DNA of 22,210 bases from positions 1 through 22,210 of IMG/VR virus record IMGVR_UViG_3300041409_000169. One strand, 5' to 3'. Origin of the DNA: a virus. A program made the position numbers and the translations under genes. Numbering within the stretch: position 1 is the first letter of the stretch; each line of letters starts with the position of its first letter. The notes below the pieces were generated by a model. That model saw only the letters and a program-made list of their open reading frames with translations. It did no database searches and was not told the origin of the DNA. Below are positions 12,176-20,481 of the stretch, one piece after another.

Positions 12176-12265
12176 GCCGACTTGCCGGAAAGGTAGACGG
12201 GGCTGGCGAGGCGAAAGCCGATCCGGCCGGAGAAATCCATCCGAGTTCGAATCTCGGTTTCGGCC
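12176..12265 (+). pseudogene. Degenerate tRNA-Leu-like element
   Basis: The 90-nt stretch follows the type II (Leu/Ser) tRNA plan. The T arm is perfect (CCGAG-TTCGAAT-CTCGG, 12241-12257). The D arm is Leu-like (CCG-GAAAGGTAGA-CGG, 12185-12200) with T8 and G9. The acceptor GCCGACT (12176-12182) pairs with TTTCGGC (12258-12264) at five of seven positions. The anticodon arm fails: 12201-12219 gives four pairs plus two G-A mismatches, and T33 is absent from the loop, so no anticodon can be read. Total length is right for tRNA-Leu. It is probably a decayed tRNA or a tRNA-like structure used otherwise. No CCA is encoded. Confidence 0.5.
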
Positions 12266-12319
12266 CGCTTCGATACCCATTCCAACTCGTGCAATAAATG
12301 CACAGGTTCAATCCTCCCC

Positions 12320-12345
12320 AGCCTCGCTCTAACCAGCGGGCTTTT
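12320..12345 (+). terminator. Intrinsic terminator-like hairpin ahead of the late genes
   Basis: AGCC-t-CGCT (12320-12328), a 6-nt loop, AGCGGGCT (12335-12342) and a short U run (12342-12345). The stem is 8 bp with one bulged T. It lies 16 bp before the late-operon start codon, so transcripts must pass it to reach the late genes. The U tract is short and the terminator may be weak or regulated. Confidence 0.6.
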
Positions 12346-12360
12346 CGTATGGAGCCGATC

Positions 12361-12759
12361 ATGAACGACGAGCAGATCAAGCACATGGTTGGCCGTTTTC
12401 TCGGTTGGAATTTACCCGATAGCTTCCGCCCCGACGGCGGCGTCAGCTTCGCGCGCTATGGCAACGAGGGCACAGATAATCAGTTCACGCGCCGCCCTTC
12501 AGGGACCAACCTGCTCGACGCAAGCCAGGCTGACGCTATGGTGCGCCATATGCTCGACGGGCTATCCTCCGAAGCTTCTGGCATGAGCGTTTGCCTGGTG
12601 ATCGCCCCATCCGATGAAGGCGACGAATACGGCGTGTTCAGCACACCTAACGCTGGAACGGAGTGGGCGAACGAGCGGCCTGAGAGCTGCGTTATCGCCT
12701 ATCCGATGGTGGTCGACGCGCCCGAGTATGGCAACACGCCTGACGGCTCCGCTAACTAA
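12361..12759 (+). CDS. Conserved hypothetical phage protein (133 aa)
   Basis: I chose ATG 12361, with GGAG 7 nt upstream, instead of the ATG at 12298, which lies before the terminator hairpin. The N-terminus (MNDEQIKHMVGRFLGWNLPD, SFRPDGGVSFARYG) and the middle (PSGTNLLDASQADAMVRHML, DGL) match a common uncharacterised phage protein family in which a short helical N-terminus is followed by GTNLLD...M-V-R-H-M. The extension after residue ~70 (GMSVCLVIAPSDEGDEYGVF) is less familiar. First gene of the late region. Confidence 0.82.
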   Translation: MNDEQIKHMVGRFLGWNLPDSFRPDGGVSFARYGNEGTDNQFTRRPSGTNLLDASQADAMVRHMLDGLSSEASGMSVCLVIAPSDEGDEYGVFSTPNAGTEWANERPESCVIAYPMVVDAPEYGNTPDGSAN

Positions 12760-12807
12760 CCGCTCCCCATCCCCAGCCCCTTCCACTCCATTCAGCGAGG
12801 CGACCAC

Positions 12808-14151
12808 ATGGGCTTGAGCCTTGCGCTTGGGACGTTTCTTGGTGCAGCTGGAGGCGGGGGGGCTCCTCCGCTATCAACATTTGATTTCGCTCCTGCGACG
12901 CCGACACTGATCAAGGACACGTTGCTGGGCGGCAATTGGTCTTCGGTGAATTCTGGCACTTATTCTGGCGGCACAACCTTGCCGGTCGCGGCTCCTGGCG
13001 GCCAAACGACCGGAGCCGGGCTGAATGTGCCCTCTGGCTCCAATGTCGTCGGCGCAATCCGCTCGGTAAATTTGGGAGCTGACGCCTTCGCGCTCAACGA
13101 CGCGCACATTTACGGCTTCTGGGTCTATCTCGATATTGACCCGGCCAGCGGCCAACGCTTCGACTTGCGGTTCATCACGGAAACTTCCCCAACGACGCCG
13201 GCAAATTACAAAACCTGTAGCTGGAGCCGGGCTACCAACGCGATCCGCAAAGGTTGGAACTACTTCGTCGTGAAGGGAGGCGAAGATGGCACGCTCAGTC
13301 CACATGGCGCCTGGACCACGACCGGCACGGTCGCTTCGACCGCCACCATCAACCGCATTGAACTTCGGGTGACATCGACATCCACGGCTTCGGCGTACAA
13401 TGTCTATTGGACGAAGGTTCAGCGCTTCGCTGGACCGATCGCCAAGCCGACTGTGTGCTTTACCACGGATGGCGCGCAGTACGCTGGGCAACAGACCTAT
13501 GCCGTGCCTTATGCCGCAGCACGCGGCATAAGGCCGACGCTTTCGGTCGGCTCAGACGCCTTGTCGCTCTATGTCGCGGAATACGCAGCGCTCAAGGCCG
13601 CTGGTTGGCGTTTCATGCCGCAAGACAAATCGCACCTCGACGCAACATTGAACCCGACACAGTACGGGCTTGATCTCGCAGGCTGTATTGCCGCCATGCA
13701 GTCTGGTGGCTTCGTTCGGAGCCCTGAAGATATCCGGGTTAGTTCGATGCCTTATAGCGCTGCCAACGATGCGACACGCGCCCAGGCCTATGCGCAGAAC
13801 GTCCGCTGGCAGCGAGAGGCAGTATTACCCGGAGTGTCGGTGACGCCCATCGGGCCGGGCATGGGCTATACCGTTCCGCAATTGTCCATGGACACCGCCC
13901 TTCAGACGTTGCCGGTCATGAAGGCGCGAATTGACTATGCTATCGCCTACGGGCTCTCCGTTTGCTTCCACTGGCATGATATCGTGGCGGGCGGCGACGG
14001 CACGACGATCACCGGCAATGTCAGTAACACCTATGCCAACGACCTGGCAGCGCTGATGGATTACGCCGTCGCAAAAAGCGTATCGGACGGCCTGATTATC
14101 ACCAGCCCGGCGCAATGGCTCAAATCGGCACTCGTTCTGTTGGCGGCCTAG
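12808..14151 (+). CDS. Divergent NodB-like polysaccharide deacetylase fold protein with beta-sandwich N-terminus
   Basis: A 447-residue protein with GAGG 8 nt before ATG 12808. Residues ~1-30 are a Gly/Pro-rich lead. Residues ~31-210 look like an all-beta carbohydrate-binding-type domain ([38 protein letters not shown]). From residue 213 the layout follows NodB enzymes: [10 protein letters not shown] (Asp221, where TFDDG is usual), a strand-helix region ending [11 protein letters not shown] (His276), VSSMPYS (313-318, in the RxPYG position) and CFHWHDI (His388, His390, Asp391), like the terminal LHD strand. The first Asp of TFDDG is replaced by Thr, so activity is uncertain. Probably a virion protein that contacts the cell-surface polysaccharide. 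Confidence 0.65.
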   Translation: MGLSLALGTFLGAAGGGGAPPLSTFDFAPATPTLIKDTLLGGNWSSVNSGTYSGGTTLPVAAPGGQTTGAGLNVPSGSNVVGAIRSVNLGADAFALNDAHIYGFWVYLDIDPASGQRFDLRFITETSPTTPANYKTCSWSRATNAIRKGWNYFVVKGGEDGTLSPHGAWTTTGTVASTATINRIELRVTSTSTASAYNVYWTKVQRFAGPIAKPTVCFTTDGAQYAGQQTYAVPYAAARGIRPTLSVGSDALSLYVAEYAALKAAGWRFMPQDKSHLDATLNPTQYGLDLAGCIAAMQSGGFVRSPEDIRVSSMPYSAANDATRAQAYAQNVRWQREAVLPGVSVTPIGPGMGYTVPQLSMDTALQTLPVMKARIDYAIAYGLSVCFHWHDIVAGGDGTTITGNVSNTYANDLAALMDYAVAKSVSDGLIITSPAQWLKSALVLLAA

Positions 14152-14182
14152 CCCCACACCCCACTCATATAGGAGGCCGAAT

Positions 14183-14701
14183 ATGGCCGCACCGGCCGGG
14201 AACGAGTTTTGGAAGCATCGCAGCTCTCATGGTCGCAAGCCCATATTTGCAAATGCCGACCAGCTCGAAGCCGCCTGTGATGAGTATTTCGAATGGGTAG
14301 AGGCCAACCCACTCTATGAGGCGCAGGCCTTTGCATACCAAGGCACCGTCACAGTGCATGAGCTTTCCAAGATGCGCGCCATGACCTTAGCGGGCCTCTG
14401 CATCTTCCTCGATATCGATCGGGCGACATGGGCCGACTATGCCGCACGGGAAGATTTCTTCCTAGTCACCACGCGGGTGGACGACATCATTCGCACCCAG
14501 AAGTTTGCAGGCGCCGCTGCTGGACTGCTCAACGCCAACATTATCGCTCGTGACCTGGGGCTTGCGGACAAGTCCGAATTGACCGGCAAGGATGGCGGCC
14601 CGGTCGAGATGGCAAATATCACCCACAGGGATCGGGCAAAGGCTGCAGCTGCAATCCTGGCGCGTGGCCTAGCCAAGGCAAAGACCGATGGAAGCCATTG
14701 A
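14183..14701 (+). CDS. Terminase small subunit
   Basis: A 172-residue protein with AGGAGG before ATG 14183. Residues ~1-110 are the small-terminase helical DNA-binding type ([93 protein letters not shown]). The C-terminus ([19 protein letters not shown]) may contact the large subunit. It recognises phage DNA for packaging. The stop overlaps the start of the large subunit by 14 nt. Confidence 0.9.
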   Translation: MAAPAGNEFWKHRSSHGRKPIFANADQLEAACDEYFEWVEANPLYEAQAFAYQGTVTVHELSKMRAMTLAGLCIFLDIDRATWADYAAREDFFLVTTRVDDIIRTQKFAGAAAGLLNANIIARDLGLADKSELTGKDGGPVEMANITHRDRAKAAAAILARGLAKAKTDGSH

Positions 14702-16262
14702 CCTCCGGGGGCTGGAGAAGGCCATTGCGGCACTCTCCGAAGAAGATTTGGCGGAGCTGGACGCGACGCTGGCCGATGAGTTGGCGCAGCCGTTTATTCC
14801 AAACCCAGGCCCGCAGACGCAGGCGATGCTCAGCGAGGCAGATATCCTGCTGTATGGCGGGGCGGCCGGCGGCGGTAAGTCGGCTCTGGAAATCGGGGCG
14901 TTCTTTCGCGACCACTATTCGGGGCTGATCCTGCGCCGGGAGGCCATCCAGCTCGATGGGCTCATTGAGTTCTGCAAGCAGATTGGCGAGCCGGAGCAGG
15001 GCCACTACGTCGGTGGCAATGAGAACGTCTTCAAGCGCAATGACGGCGGCCGGCTCAAGTTCGCTGGTCTGAACCAAGCCGACGACTGGCGCAAGCATGC
15101 TGGTAACGCTCGGGACTTCATGGCCTTCGATGAGGCTGGCGAATTCCTGCGCGACCAGGTGTTCTCGCTGATTGGCTGGTTGCGCTCCACACGTCCGGGG
15201 CAACGATGCCGGGTTATCCTGGGCTCCAACCCGCCGCGTGGCGGCGACGGGGCTTGGCTGATCGAGGAATTTGCGCCCTGGCTGGACCCGATGTTCGTGG
15301 ACCCGGCACTGCCCGGTGAACTGCGCTGGGCAATCGTCGTGGGCTCTGTCACAGAGTGGGTCGGCGGGCCCGGCGAATATCTCAGAGGGAACGAATGGTA
15401 CGAGGCGATGTCTCGCACGTTCATCCCCGCAAAACTGGACGACAACCCCTATCTGAGGGACACAAAATATCGAGCCACGCTGCAGGGCCTGCCCGAACCA
15501 CTTCGGTCGCAACTGCTCTATGGTGATTTCCTTGCCGGCCGTGAGGACCATGAATGGCAGGTTATCCCCACCCAGTGGGTGAAGGCTGCACAGGCCCGAT
15601 GGGCCAAGGCCGCGGTCAAGCGCCGCCGCATGCTGGCGCTGTCCGCTGATATCGCGATCGGGGGCCGTGACAATCTGGTGATTGGCTCGCTGCACACCGA
15701 CAACTGGTTTGCTCCGCTTGAGGCGATCCCAGGCATCGACGTCAAGAATTCTATCGTGGTCTCCAACCACATGCTGCGCCTGCGCCGCGACAATGCCGAT
15801 ATGTCAGTGGACCTGACTGGCGGCTGGGGCGAGGGCGCCAAGACGCAGCTTGAGGAAAATCAGGGCACACCCTGCCACGGCATCGTCTATTCATCCAAGA
15901 GCGGCGCGCGGACCTATGACGGGAGCCTGGGCTTCTGCAATCTCCGCGCCGAAATGGTCTGGAAGATGCGTGAGGCCTTGGACCCAGAGGGCGGCACAGA
16001 CGAAAAGCTGCTGCTGCCGCCTGACCCCCGGCTTGAGGCTGAATTGACCTCCTACCGGTGGATCCCACGCGGCACGGATATCCTGATCGAGAGCAAGGAC
16101 GAGCAGAAGAAGCGGATCGGCTCATCGCCCGACCGCGGCGACACTGTCATCCAGCTCTGGCACCGCAAAGACGAAGCCGTGTACCGCGCTGCAACTGTCG
16201 GCCGTGGCGGCATTGACCAGCAATCCACAGTCGCGCCGGATACCGGCATTCTAGACTGGTGA
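14688..16262 (+). CDS. Terminase large subunit
   Basis: A 524-residue packaging motor. ATPase: Walker [10 protein letters not shown] (57-65, Lys64), Walker B FMAFDEA (144-150, Asp148/Glu149), coupling region [10 protein letters not shown] (177-186). Nuclease (RNase H-like) acids are probably in LSADIAIGG (Asp321), SVDLTGG (Asp375) and [12 protein letters not shown] (Asp485). The length fits the family. The 14-nt overlap with the small subunit supports joint synthesis. It cuts and drives DNA into the prohead through the portal encoded at 17466. The minus frame of 383 codons across it is a shadow. Confidence 0.96.
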   Translation: MEAIDLRGLEKAIAALSEEDLAELDATLADELAQPFIPNPGPQTQAMLSEADILLYGGAAGGGKSALEIGAFFRDHYSGLILRREAIQLDGLIEFCKQIGEPEQGHYVGGNENVFKRNDGGRLKFAGLNQADDWRKHAGNARDFMAFDEAGEFLRDQVFSLIGWLRSTRPGQRCRVILGSNPPRGGDGAWLIEEFAPWLDPMFVDPALPGELRWAIVVGSVTEWVGGPGEYLRGNEWYEAMSRTFIPAKLDDNPYLRDTKYRATLQGLPEPLRSQLLYGDFLAGREDHEWQVIPTQWVKAAQARWAKAAVKRRRMLALSADIAIGGRDNLVIGSLHTDNWFAPLEAIPGIDVKNSIVVSNHMLRLRRDNADMSVDLTGGWGEGAKTQLEENQGTPCHGIVYSSKSGARTYDGSLGFCNLRAEMVWKMREALDPEGGTDEKLLLPPDPRLEAELTSYRWIPRGTDILIESKDEQKKRIGSSPDRGDTVIQLWHRKDEAVYRAATVGRGGIDQQSTVAPDTGILDW

Positions 16263-16274
16263 AAGGACTACCCC

Positions 16275-16538
16275 ATGACATTGATCACTGACCCGGCCGG
16301 CCGCGCTGTTGACATCAGCTCGTCGCGCGATGTTGCGCCCCTGACCCAGCATGACACTAACCCGCTCGCTCGGGTTCCGCGTGGGATCATGGTGGACGCT
16401 GCGGGCACGGTGACATTCCGGTGCATCGACTCTGCAGCTGATGTCGCTATCCCGCTCAATGCTGGGGAAATCTATCTGTTCGCAGTTAAATGGCTGCGTG
16501 ACACCGGCACTACCCCCAACGTGTTCGGCGTCTATTGA
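16275..16538 (+). CDS. Spike-base-like virion protein (RCAP_Rcc01079-type)
   Basis: An 87-residue protein with AAAGGA before ATG 16275. It has the pattern DVAPLTQHDTNPLARVPRGI, then a beta-rich centre (VTFRCIDSAADVAIPLNAG) and the end VKWLRDTGTTPNVFGVY, where ...TGTT-x-x-x-G-x-Y is typical of the RCAP_Rcc01079 spike-base family of gene-transfer agents and phages. Those proteins attach the head spike. Here it lies between terminase and the gp13-like gene. Assignment rests on motif order. Confidence 0.68.
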   Translation: MTLITDPAGRAVDISSSRDVAPLTQHDTNPLARVPRGIMVDAAGTVTFRCIDSAADVAIPLNAGEIYLFAVKWLRDTGTTPNVFGVY

Positions 16539-17023
16539 AAGTCGAGATTATTCCCTCCAACCCGAGGGACATCAGCATCGTCGGCACGAATATGCGGGAA
16601 TGGGACCGCCAGGAATTCAGAGCGACGGCCGGCGACCGCTCGATGAGCGATGCGGCTCTGCTCTGCCACTACGCGTCTGGTGGCTTTGCCTGGGTCGCGT
16701 TGCTCGATGGCGAGCCAACAGGCGCTATTGGCGTCGTCAGCAGCCCGCTTATGCCCCATTTGGGCAGCGCCTGGGCCTTCGGTACCAAAGACTTTCGGCG
16801 GGTATTGCCAGCGCTCTCCCGGCTGGCGCTGGATTTCCCGGCCATGCTGATCGGTGACGGGTTTCTGCGCGTGGAAGCGCGGTGCCTCAAGGACCACGAT
16901 CTGGCCGCTCGATGGATGGCCTCTCTCGGGGCGACCAAGGAATGCGATTTGGACTGCTACGGGGCCGGGGGCGAGACCTTCGAACTCTGGGCATGGACGT
17001 ATAAGGAGCCGGCACATGATTGA
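16535..17023 (+). CDS. T7 gp13-like internal virion/acetyltransferase-fold protein (DUF2833)
   Basis: A 162-residue protein opening with TTG 16535 in a TTGA overlap with the upstream stop. Residues (REWDRQEFRA, AWVALLDGEPTGAIGVVSSP, GSAWAFGTKDFRRVLPALSR, FLRVEARCLKDHDLAARWMA, SLGATKE, ETFELWAWT) follow the GNAT-like fold of T7 gp13/DUF2833. T7 gp13 is needed for infective particles but its chemistry is unknown. No ATG start gives a comparable domain; the next in-frame ATG is at residue 20. Confidence 0.82.
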   Translation: MKVEIIPSNPRDISIVGTNMREWDRQEFRATAGDRSMSDAALLCHYASGGFAWVALLDGEPTGAIGVVSSPLMPHLGSAWAFGTKDFRRVLPALSRLALDFPAMLIGDGFLRVEARCLKDHDLAARWMASLGATKECDLDCYGAGGETFELWAWTYKEPAHD

Positions 17024-17264
17024 CGACTATCGCAAGCTGATGTTCGGCAGCGTCATTGCCTACGGCATTGTATTCTGTGCCCTGCTGTTTGGGGCAGGCG
17101 TAGCCCTACACGAGCCTTGGGCCGTGCAGATGGCGGTCGTGGTGGCGGGTGCTGGCTACGCCACCCAGGTCATCGCGAATCTATACCCTCTTGCCGCTTA
17201 TGGCGGCTGGGCGGCCGCCCTCATTGCCGGTCTATCCGGTCTCATTGCCCTGTTCGGAGGCTGA
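17016..17264 (+). CDS. Small multi-pass membrane protein, holin-like
   Basis: An 82-residue protein. ATG 17016, with AAGGAG 7 nt upstream, overlaps the previous gene by 8 nt. Three hydrophobic stretches occur: ~9-29 (FGSVIAYGIVFCALLFGAGV), ~35-57 (AVQMAVVVAGAGYATQVIAN) and ~64-80 (GWAAALIAGLSGLIALFG). Three TM spans and the size fit class I holins, but the same position before the portal often carries an uncharacterised structural membrane protein in podoviruses. No adjacent endolysin supports lysis. Confidence 0.7.
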   Translation: MIDDYRKLMFGSVIAYGIVFCALLFGAGVALHEPWAVQMAVVVAGAGYATQVIANLYPLAAYGGWAAALIAGLSGLIALFGG

Positions 17265-17265
17265 C

Positions 17266-17466
17266 ATGTGCTTTTTCCAGCAGCCAAAGCTTCCTGACCC
17301 GGTGGCACAGCCCTCCGCCAATAGCGATGATGCGCGCCGCCGGCGGGCTCAACAGTCCGCTCTCAACCAGCAGCAGCAGGGCAGGGCCTCCACGGTCCTG
17401 ACTTCTCCCTTGGGTGACCCCAATTTCGGGACGTCCGTCAACCGCACCGTGCTGGTGGGTGTCTAA
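17266..17466 (+). CDS. Small pre-portal protein (66 aa)
   Basis: ATG 17266, one base after the previous TGA, with GGAGG before it. It opens MCFFQQPKLPDPVAQPSANS, has an Arg/Gln-rich centre (DARRRRAQQSALNQQQQG) and ends LTSPLGDPNFGTSVNRTVLV. Short proteins of this plan (MCF..., TSPLGD, G-T-S-V-x-R) lie before portal genes in many T7-like and related alphaproteobacterial phages and are thought to be virion associated. It overlaps the portal by 1 nt. Confidence 0.8.
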   Translation: MCFFQQPKLPDPVAQPSANSDDARRRRAQQSALNQQQQGRASTVLTSPLGDPNFGTSVNRTVLVGV

Positions 17467-19202
17467 TGGGCGTCGTTGACGACCTATTCCGCATGCAGCA
17501 GTCCATGGCCTATGACCGTTCGTTCTGGGAGAACGCATGGCGGGAGCTGGCGCAGCTCTACATGCCATCGGCCTCGCACCTTTACGACTATGGTGGGGGC
17601 TCGCTGTCTCTGTCGTCGGCCTCGCGCGACCTGACTGGGCTAGCCAATAGCCCGACGTCGGTCAGCCGGGGCCGTGAGCTTTACGATGCAACCGGTGCAT
17701 GGGCCGCTGATCGCCTCACCGCCGGCATGGAAAGCCTCATCACGCCCCGCGCGCAGAAGTGGCACTCTTTCACCAATGACGATCCGTTCGGCCGTGACGC
17801 CACCGACCTTGAGGAAGAATGGCAGGATCGGCTTCGGGACTACCTGTTCTCGGCCCGCTATTCGCCCAAGGCCAATTTCTCCCTGGCCAACCAGAAGCGC
17901 CTTCGCAATACGACCGTGTTCGGGACGGGCGTGGTGCTGCTCGAGGAGAACGAAGGTCGCCGTGGTGTAGACCCGGTCAAGACCCCGTTCTTCTACAAGT
18001 CCCTGCCGCTGATCGAATGCTATCTAGGCATTGACGCCTTCGATGACGTGGACAAGAACATTCGTGTGGTGCAGTTCACCGCGCGCTCCGCGGCCAAGTA
18101 TTTCAAGGACACCGGGGGCACGGTCAGCGCCAAGCTGCAGGACAAGGCCAACGATCCAGCCCAATGCGAAAAGCCCGTTTCGCTGCTGCATGCCGTCATT
18201 CCCCGCGAGGAAGCCGGGGAATATTCCGACCAGAAGCGCCACATGCCATTCGCCTCGTTCTGGGTCGAGGTGGATACCAAGCATTTGGTGCGCTCCAGCG
18301 GTTACGGCTCATTCCCCTACTCGGTGACGTGGTGGGAGCAGACGGACGGTTCGGCCTATGGCCAGTCGCCCGCCATGATGATGCTGGCCGATGTCAAAAT
18401 GCTTCAGGTCATGAACAAGAGCGCGGCCCAGGCTGCGCAGCAGGCGGTCAAGCCGCCGATGGCCACCCGCAAGGGCATCTATCGCGAGCGGCTGAACCTC
18501 AATTCGGGGGCGATCAATGCCGGATACGTCGATGACCAGGGCCGCCCGATGGCCGTTCCGCTGCTGACTGGCGCCGATCCATCGTTTGCCGAGCGCATAA
18601 TCGAGCTTAAGCGCAACTCGGTGAAGGAAGGGCTCTACACCAACCTGTTCCAGATCCTTGTCGATAATCCCCAGATGACCGCCACCGAGGCGCTGATCCG
18701 GGCCAATGAAAAAGGCGAGTTGCTCGGGCCTTCGGGTGCCAAGATCGAAACCGGCATTGCCAATGGTGTTGACCGTGAGGTGGACATCATCACCCGCAAG
18801 GGAGCATTCGAGCAGGGAAGCCCGCTGGAGCCGCCTCAGTCGATGGTTGGCACCGATATCAGCGTCCAGTTCACCGGGCCGCTGGCACGCCTTCGCCGCA
18901 TGCAGGAATTGCAGGGCGTGGAGAGCGTCATCGGTCTAGCTGAGCGCATCGGGCAATATGATCCAACCATCATGGACCGCATGGACACTGACGAAACGCT
19001 GGAGATTGCCCGCGAGATCGGCGGAGCGCCGCGCAAGATGTTCAAGACCGACGATGAGGTTGCGACCATTCGCCAGAAGCGCGCCCAGCAGCAGGAACAG
19101 CAGTCCGCATTGATGGCGACCGAGCAGATGGCGGGCGCTGCAGGCAAGGCCACCCCAGCGATCAAGGCTGTGGCGGATATGCGCAGGGGTGTGGCGGCAT
19201 GA
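17466..19202 (+). CDS. Portal (head-to-tail connector), podovirus type
   Basis: A 578-residue protein of the T7 gp8-like connector family: early FWENAWRELAQLYMPSASHL, then TGAWAADRLTAGMESLITPR, VFGTGVVLLEENEGRR, SFPYSVTWWEQTDGSAYGQS, LQVMNKSAAQAAQQAVKPPM and the late MTATEALIRANEKGELLGPS. The length is close to other family members. The dodecameric ring sits at the capsid vertex and is the docking site for terminase. Starts at the TAATG overlap. This gene most firmly fixes the phage as podovirus-like. Confidence 0.95.
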   Translation: MGVVDDLFRMQQSMAYDRSFWENAWRELAQLYMPSASHLYDYGGGSLSLSSASRDLTGLANSPTSVSRGRELYDATGAWAADRLTAGMESLITPRAQKWHSFTNDDPFGRDATDLEEEWQDRLRDYLFSARYSPKANFSLANQKRLRNTTVFGTGVVLLEENEGRRGVDPVKTPFFYKSLPLIECYLGIDAFDDVDKNIRVVQFTARSAAKYFKDTGGTVSAKLQDKANDPAQCEKPVSLLHAVIPREEAGEYSDQKRHMPFASFWVEVDTKHLVRSSGYGSFPYSVTWWEQTDGSAYGQSPAMMMLADVKMLQVMNKSAAQAAQQAVKPPMATRKGIYRERLNLNSGAINAGYVDDQGRPMAVPLLTGADPSFAERIIELKRNSVKEGLYTNLFQILVDNPQMTATEALIRANEKGELLGPSGAKIETGIANGVDREVDIITRKGAFEQGSPLEPPQSMVGTDISVQFTGPLARLRRMQELQGVESVIGLAERIGQYDPTIMDRMDTDETLEIAREIGGAPRKMFKTDDEVATIRQKRAQQQEQQSALMATEQMAGAAGKATPAIKAVADMRRGVAA

Positions 19203-19516
19203 GCTGGCGCACCAAAGCGCTCGTGGCCGCTGCCAAGGGCCATCAAACCGCCGAAGTCGCGCTCATCGCAGCCTATCAAGCCAGTTTCGGCCGGGGCGAT
19301 CACAGCGAAATGGTTCTCGCTGACCTAGCCGTACACCTGGGGTTCTTCCAGGCCGAGGACCGGGGCCTATCGATCGAAGATGCCAATTACCAGAACGGCC
19401 GGCGCTCGGCCTTTCTCCACATTCTCCAGCACCTCACCCTGCCAGAAGCAGAGTTAGAGGCGCTGGTCGAAGCGGCGCGGCTTGAAGCTGCGTCATACGA
19501 GCCTCCGGGCTCCTAA
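19199..19516 (+). CDS. Bbp19-like virion protein (105 aa)
   Basis: Coupled to the portal by ATGA. It contains VALIAAYQASFGRGDHSEMV, LADLAVHLGFFQAEDRG and ANYQNGRRSAFLHILQHLTL, then a helical acidic end. The L-A-V-x-x-G-F, EGRR/NGRRSxxLxIL pattern matches Bbp19-type proteins that lie between portal and scaffold in Bordetella phage BPP-1 and relatives. Its exact role in the head or tail is not known. Confidence 0.75.
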   Translation: MSWRTKALVAAAKGHQTAEVALIAAYQASFGRGDHSEMVLADLAVHLGFFQAEDRGLSIEDANYQNGRRSAFLHILQHLTLPEAELEALVEAARLEAASYEPPGS

Positions 19517-19548
19517 CCGCCCTCCGGGGCACCCTCAAGGATACATCG

Positions 19549-20448
19549 ATGACTGAAGTCAACAGCGAGAATGGGCCGGGCACCGACACGTCTGTCACTA
19601 CGACAGACACGACGGCAACCGACAACCGCACGCTCTTGGACAATGGCGGGGCCGATGGGTCGCTCCCCGCCTTTACCGACTTGGTGGCTGGCCTGGCTCC
19701 AGAGAACCGCACCTTAGTCGAAGCTAAAAAGTGGGCGTCCCTCGATGATGCGCTGAAATCGCATCGCGAGTTGGAAACCCACATTGGCAAGGCCCTTGTT
19801 CCGCCGGGCAAAGACGCCACGGCGGAGGATTGGAGCAAGTTCTACGGCAAGTTGGGCCGCCCCGAAAAACCCGAAGGCTACGAGCTGAAGGTTGCGCGGG
19901 AATCGCTGCCCCAGGACTTCCCGTATGACGAGACGCTGAGCGTCGAATTCCGCAATTGGGCGCACGAGTCTGGGCTATCCCCGACGCAGGCGCAGAGTTT
20001 GCACGACAAGTTCGTGGGCAAGCAGGCCGGCAGCTTCGCAGAGATGCGCAGCAATAACGCCAAGAAGGCCGACAGCGCCCACAGCGAGATCGTTCAGGAG
20101 TTCGGCCAGCCCGACACCGATGGGTACAAGCGGAATGTTGAACTGATGAGCCGTGCGGCTCGCCAGCTCGGCATCACCGATGCGCTCAAGGAAGGTGGCA
20201 TGATCTCACCCGATGGGGCTCTCCTCAACGGCAAGCTGGCCAAGGCTCTCGCCAAGGTCGGCAAGGACATGTTCAGCGAGGATAGCTACGCATCCGGCGA
20301 CGGCGGCGTGCTTAACAATCCTTGGTCCAAGGACACCGAGAACCTGACCAAGCAAGGCCAACTGATTAGCTCCGACCCAAACAAAGCGCGCGCGCTCATG
20401 CGGGCGGCCGGCCGTGATCCGAATACGATCGCCAGCCTCCGTCAATAG
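19549..20448 (+). CDS. Capsid scaffolding protein
   Basis: A 299-residue acidic protein with AAGGA before ATG 19549, in the place of T7 gp9 (between portal and capsid). A Thr/Asp-rich N-terminus (TDTSVTTTDTTATDNRT) leads to DALKSHRELETHIGKALVPP, YGKLGRPEKPEGYELKV and GLSPTQAQSLHDKFVGKQA, features of phage scaffolding proteins. It ends NPNTIASLRQ-like (DPNTIASLRQ). It directs prohead assembly and is expected to leave before maturation. Confidence 0.9.
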   Translation: MTEVNSENGPGTDTSVTTTDTTATDNRTLLDNGGADGSLPAFTDLVAGLAPENRTLVEAKKWASLDDALKSHRELETHIGKALVPPGKDATAEDWSKFYGKLGRPEKPEGYELKVARESLPQDFPYDETLSVEFRNWAHESGLSPTQAQSLHDKFVGKQAGSFAEMRSNNAKKADSAHSEIVQEFGQPDTDGYKRNVELMSRAARQLGITDALKEGGMISPDGALLNGKLAKALAKVGKDMFSEDSYASGDGGVLNNPWSKDTENLTKQGQLISSDPNKARALMRAAGRDPNTIASLRQ

Positions 20449-20481
20449 CCGCGCTCCACCCCCACCAAGGAGCATAAAACC

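Larger units (their letters stand above)
11787..12360. other. Structured, gene-poor leader between early and late genes
   Basis: About 570 bases with no convincing gene longer than 31 codons. It holds a GCTCG/CGAGC hairpin near 11830-11846, GGCGCA/TGCGCC around a T-rich loop near 11875-11894, the two hairpins at 12067-12137, a tRNA-like element and a terminator (listed separately). A TATAG box at 11823-11828 follows NusG but lacks a good -35. The long gap between an antiterminator gene and the late genes is where a late promoter and its antitermination site would sit. Confidence 0.7.

Noticed and set aside
12176-12265. Functional tRNA-Leu
   Set aside because: No 5-bp anticodon stem or 7-base loop with T33 can be drawn, so an intact tRNA call is not supported.
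12241-12265. attP core for tRNA integration
   Set aside because: The T arm and 3' end would suit it, but no integrase gene is nearby and the upstream D arm is also present, which an attP fragment would not need. Left open only as a remark in the tRNA-like finding.
12298-12345. Second tRNA 3' end suggested by GGTTCAATCC near 12304-12313
   Set aside because: The flanks do not form a 5-bp T stem and no acceptor partner is found upstream; the bases fit the terminator better.
14619-15770. 383-codon minus frame across the terminase genes
   Set aside because: It is antisense to ATPase motifs that are conserved; long antisense frames are expected in GC-rich DNA.
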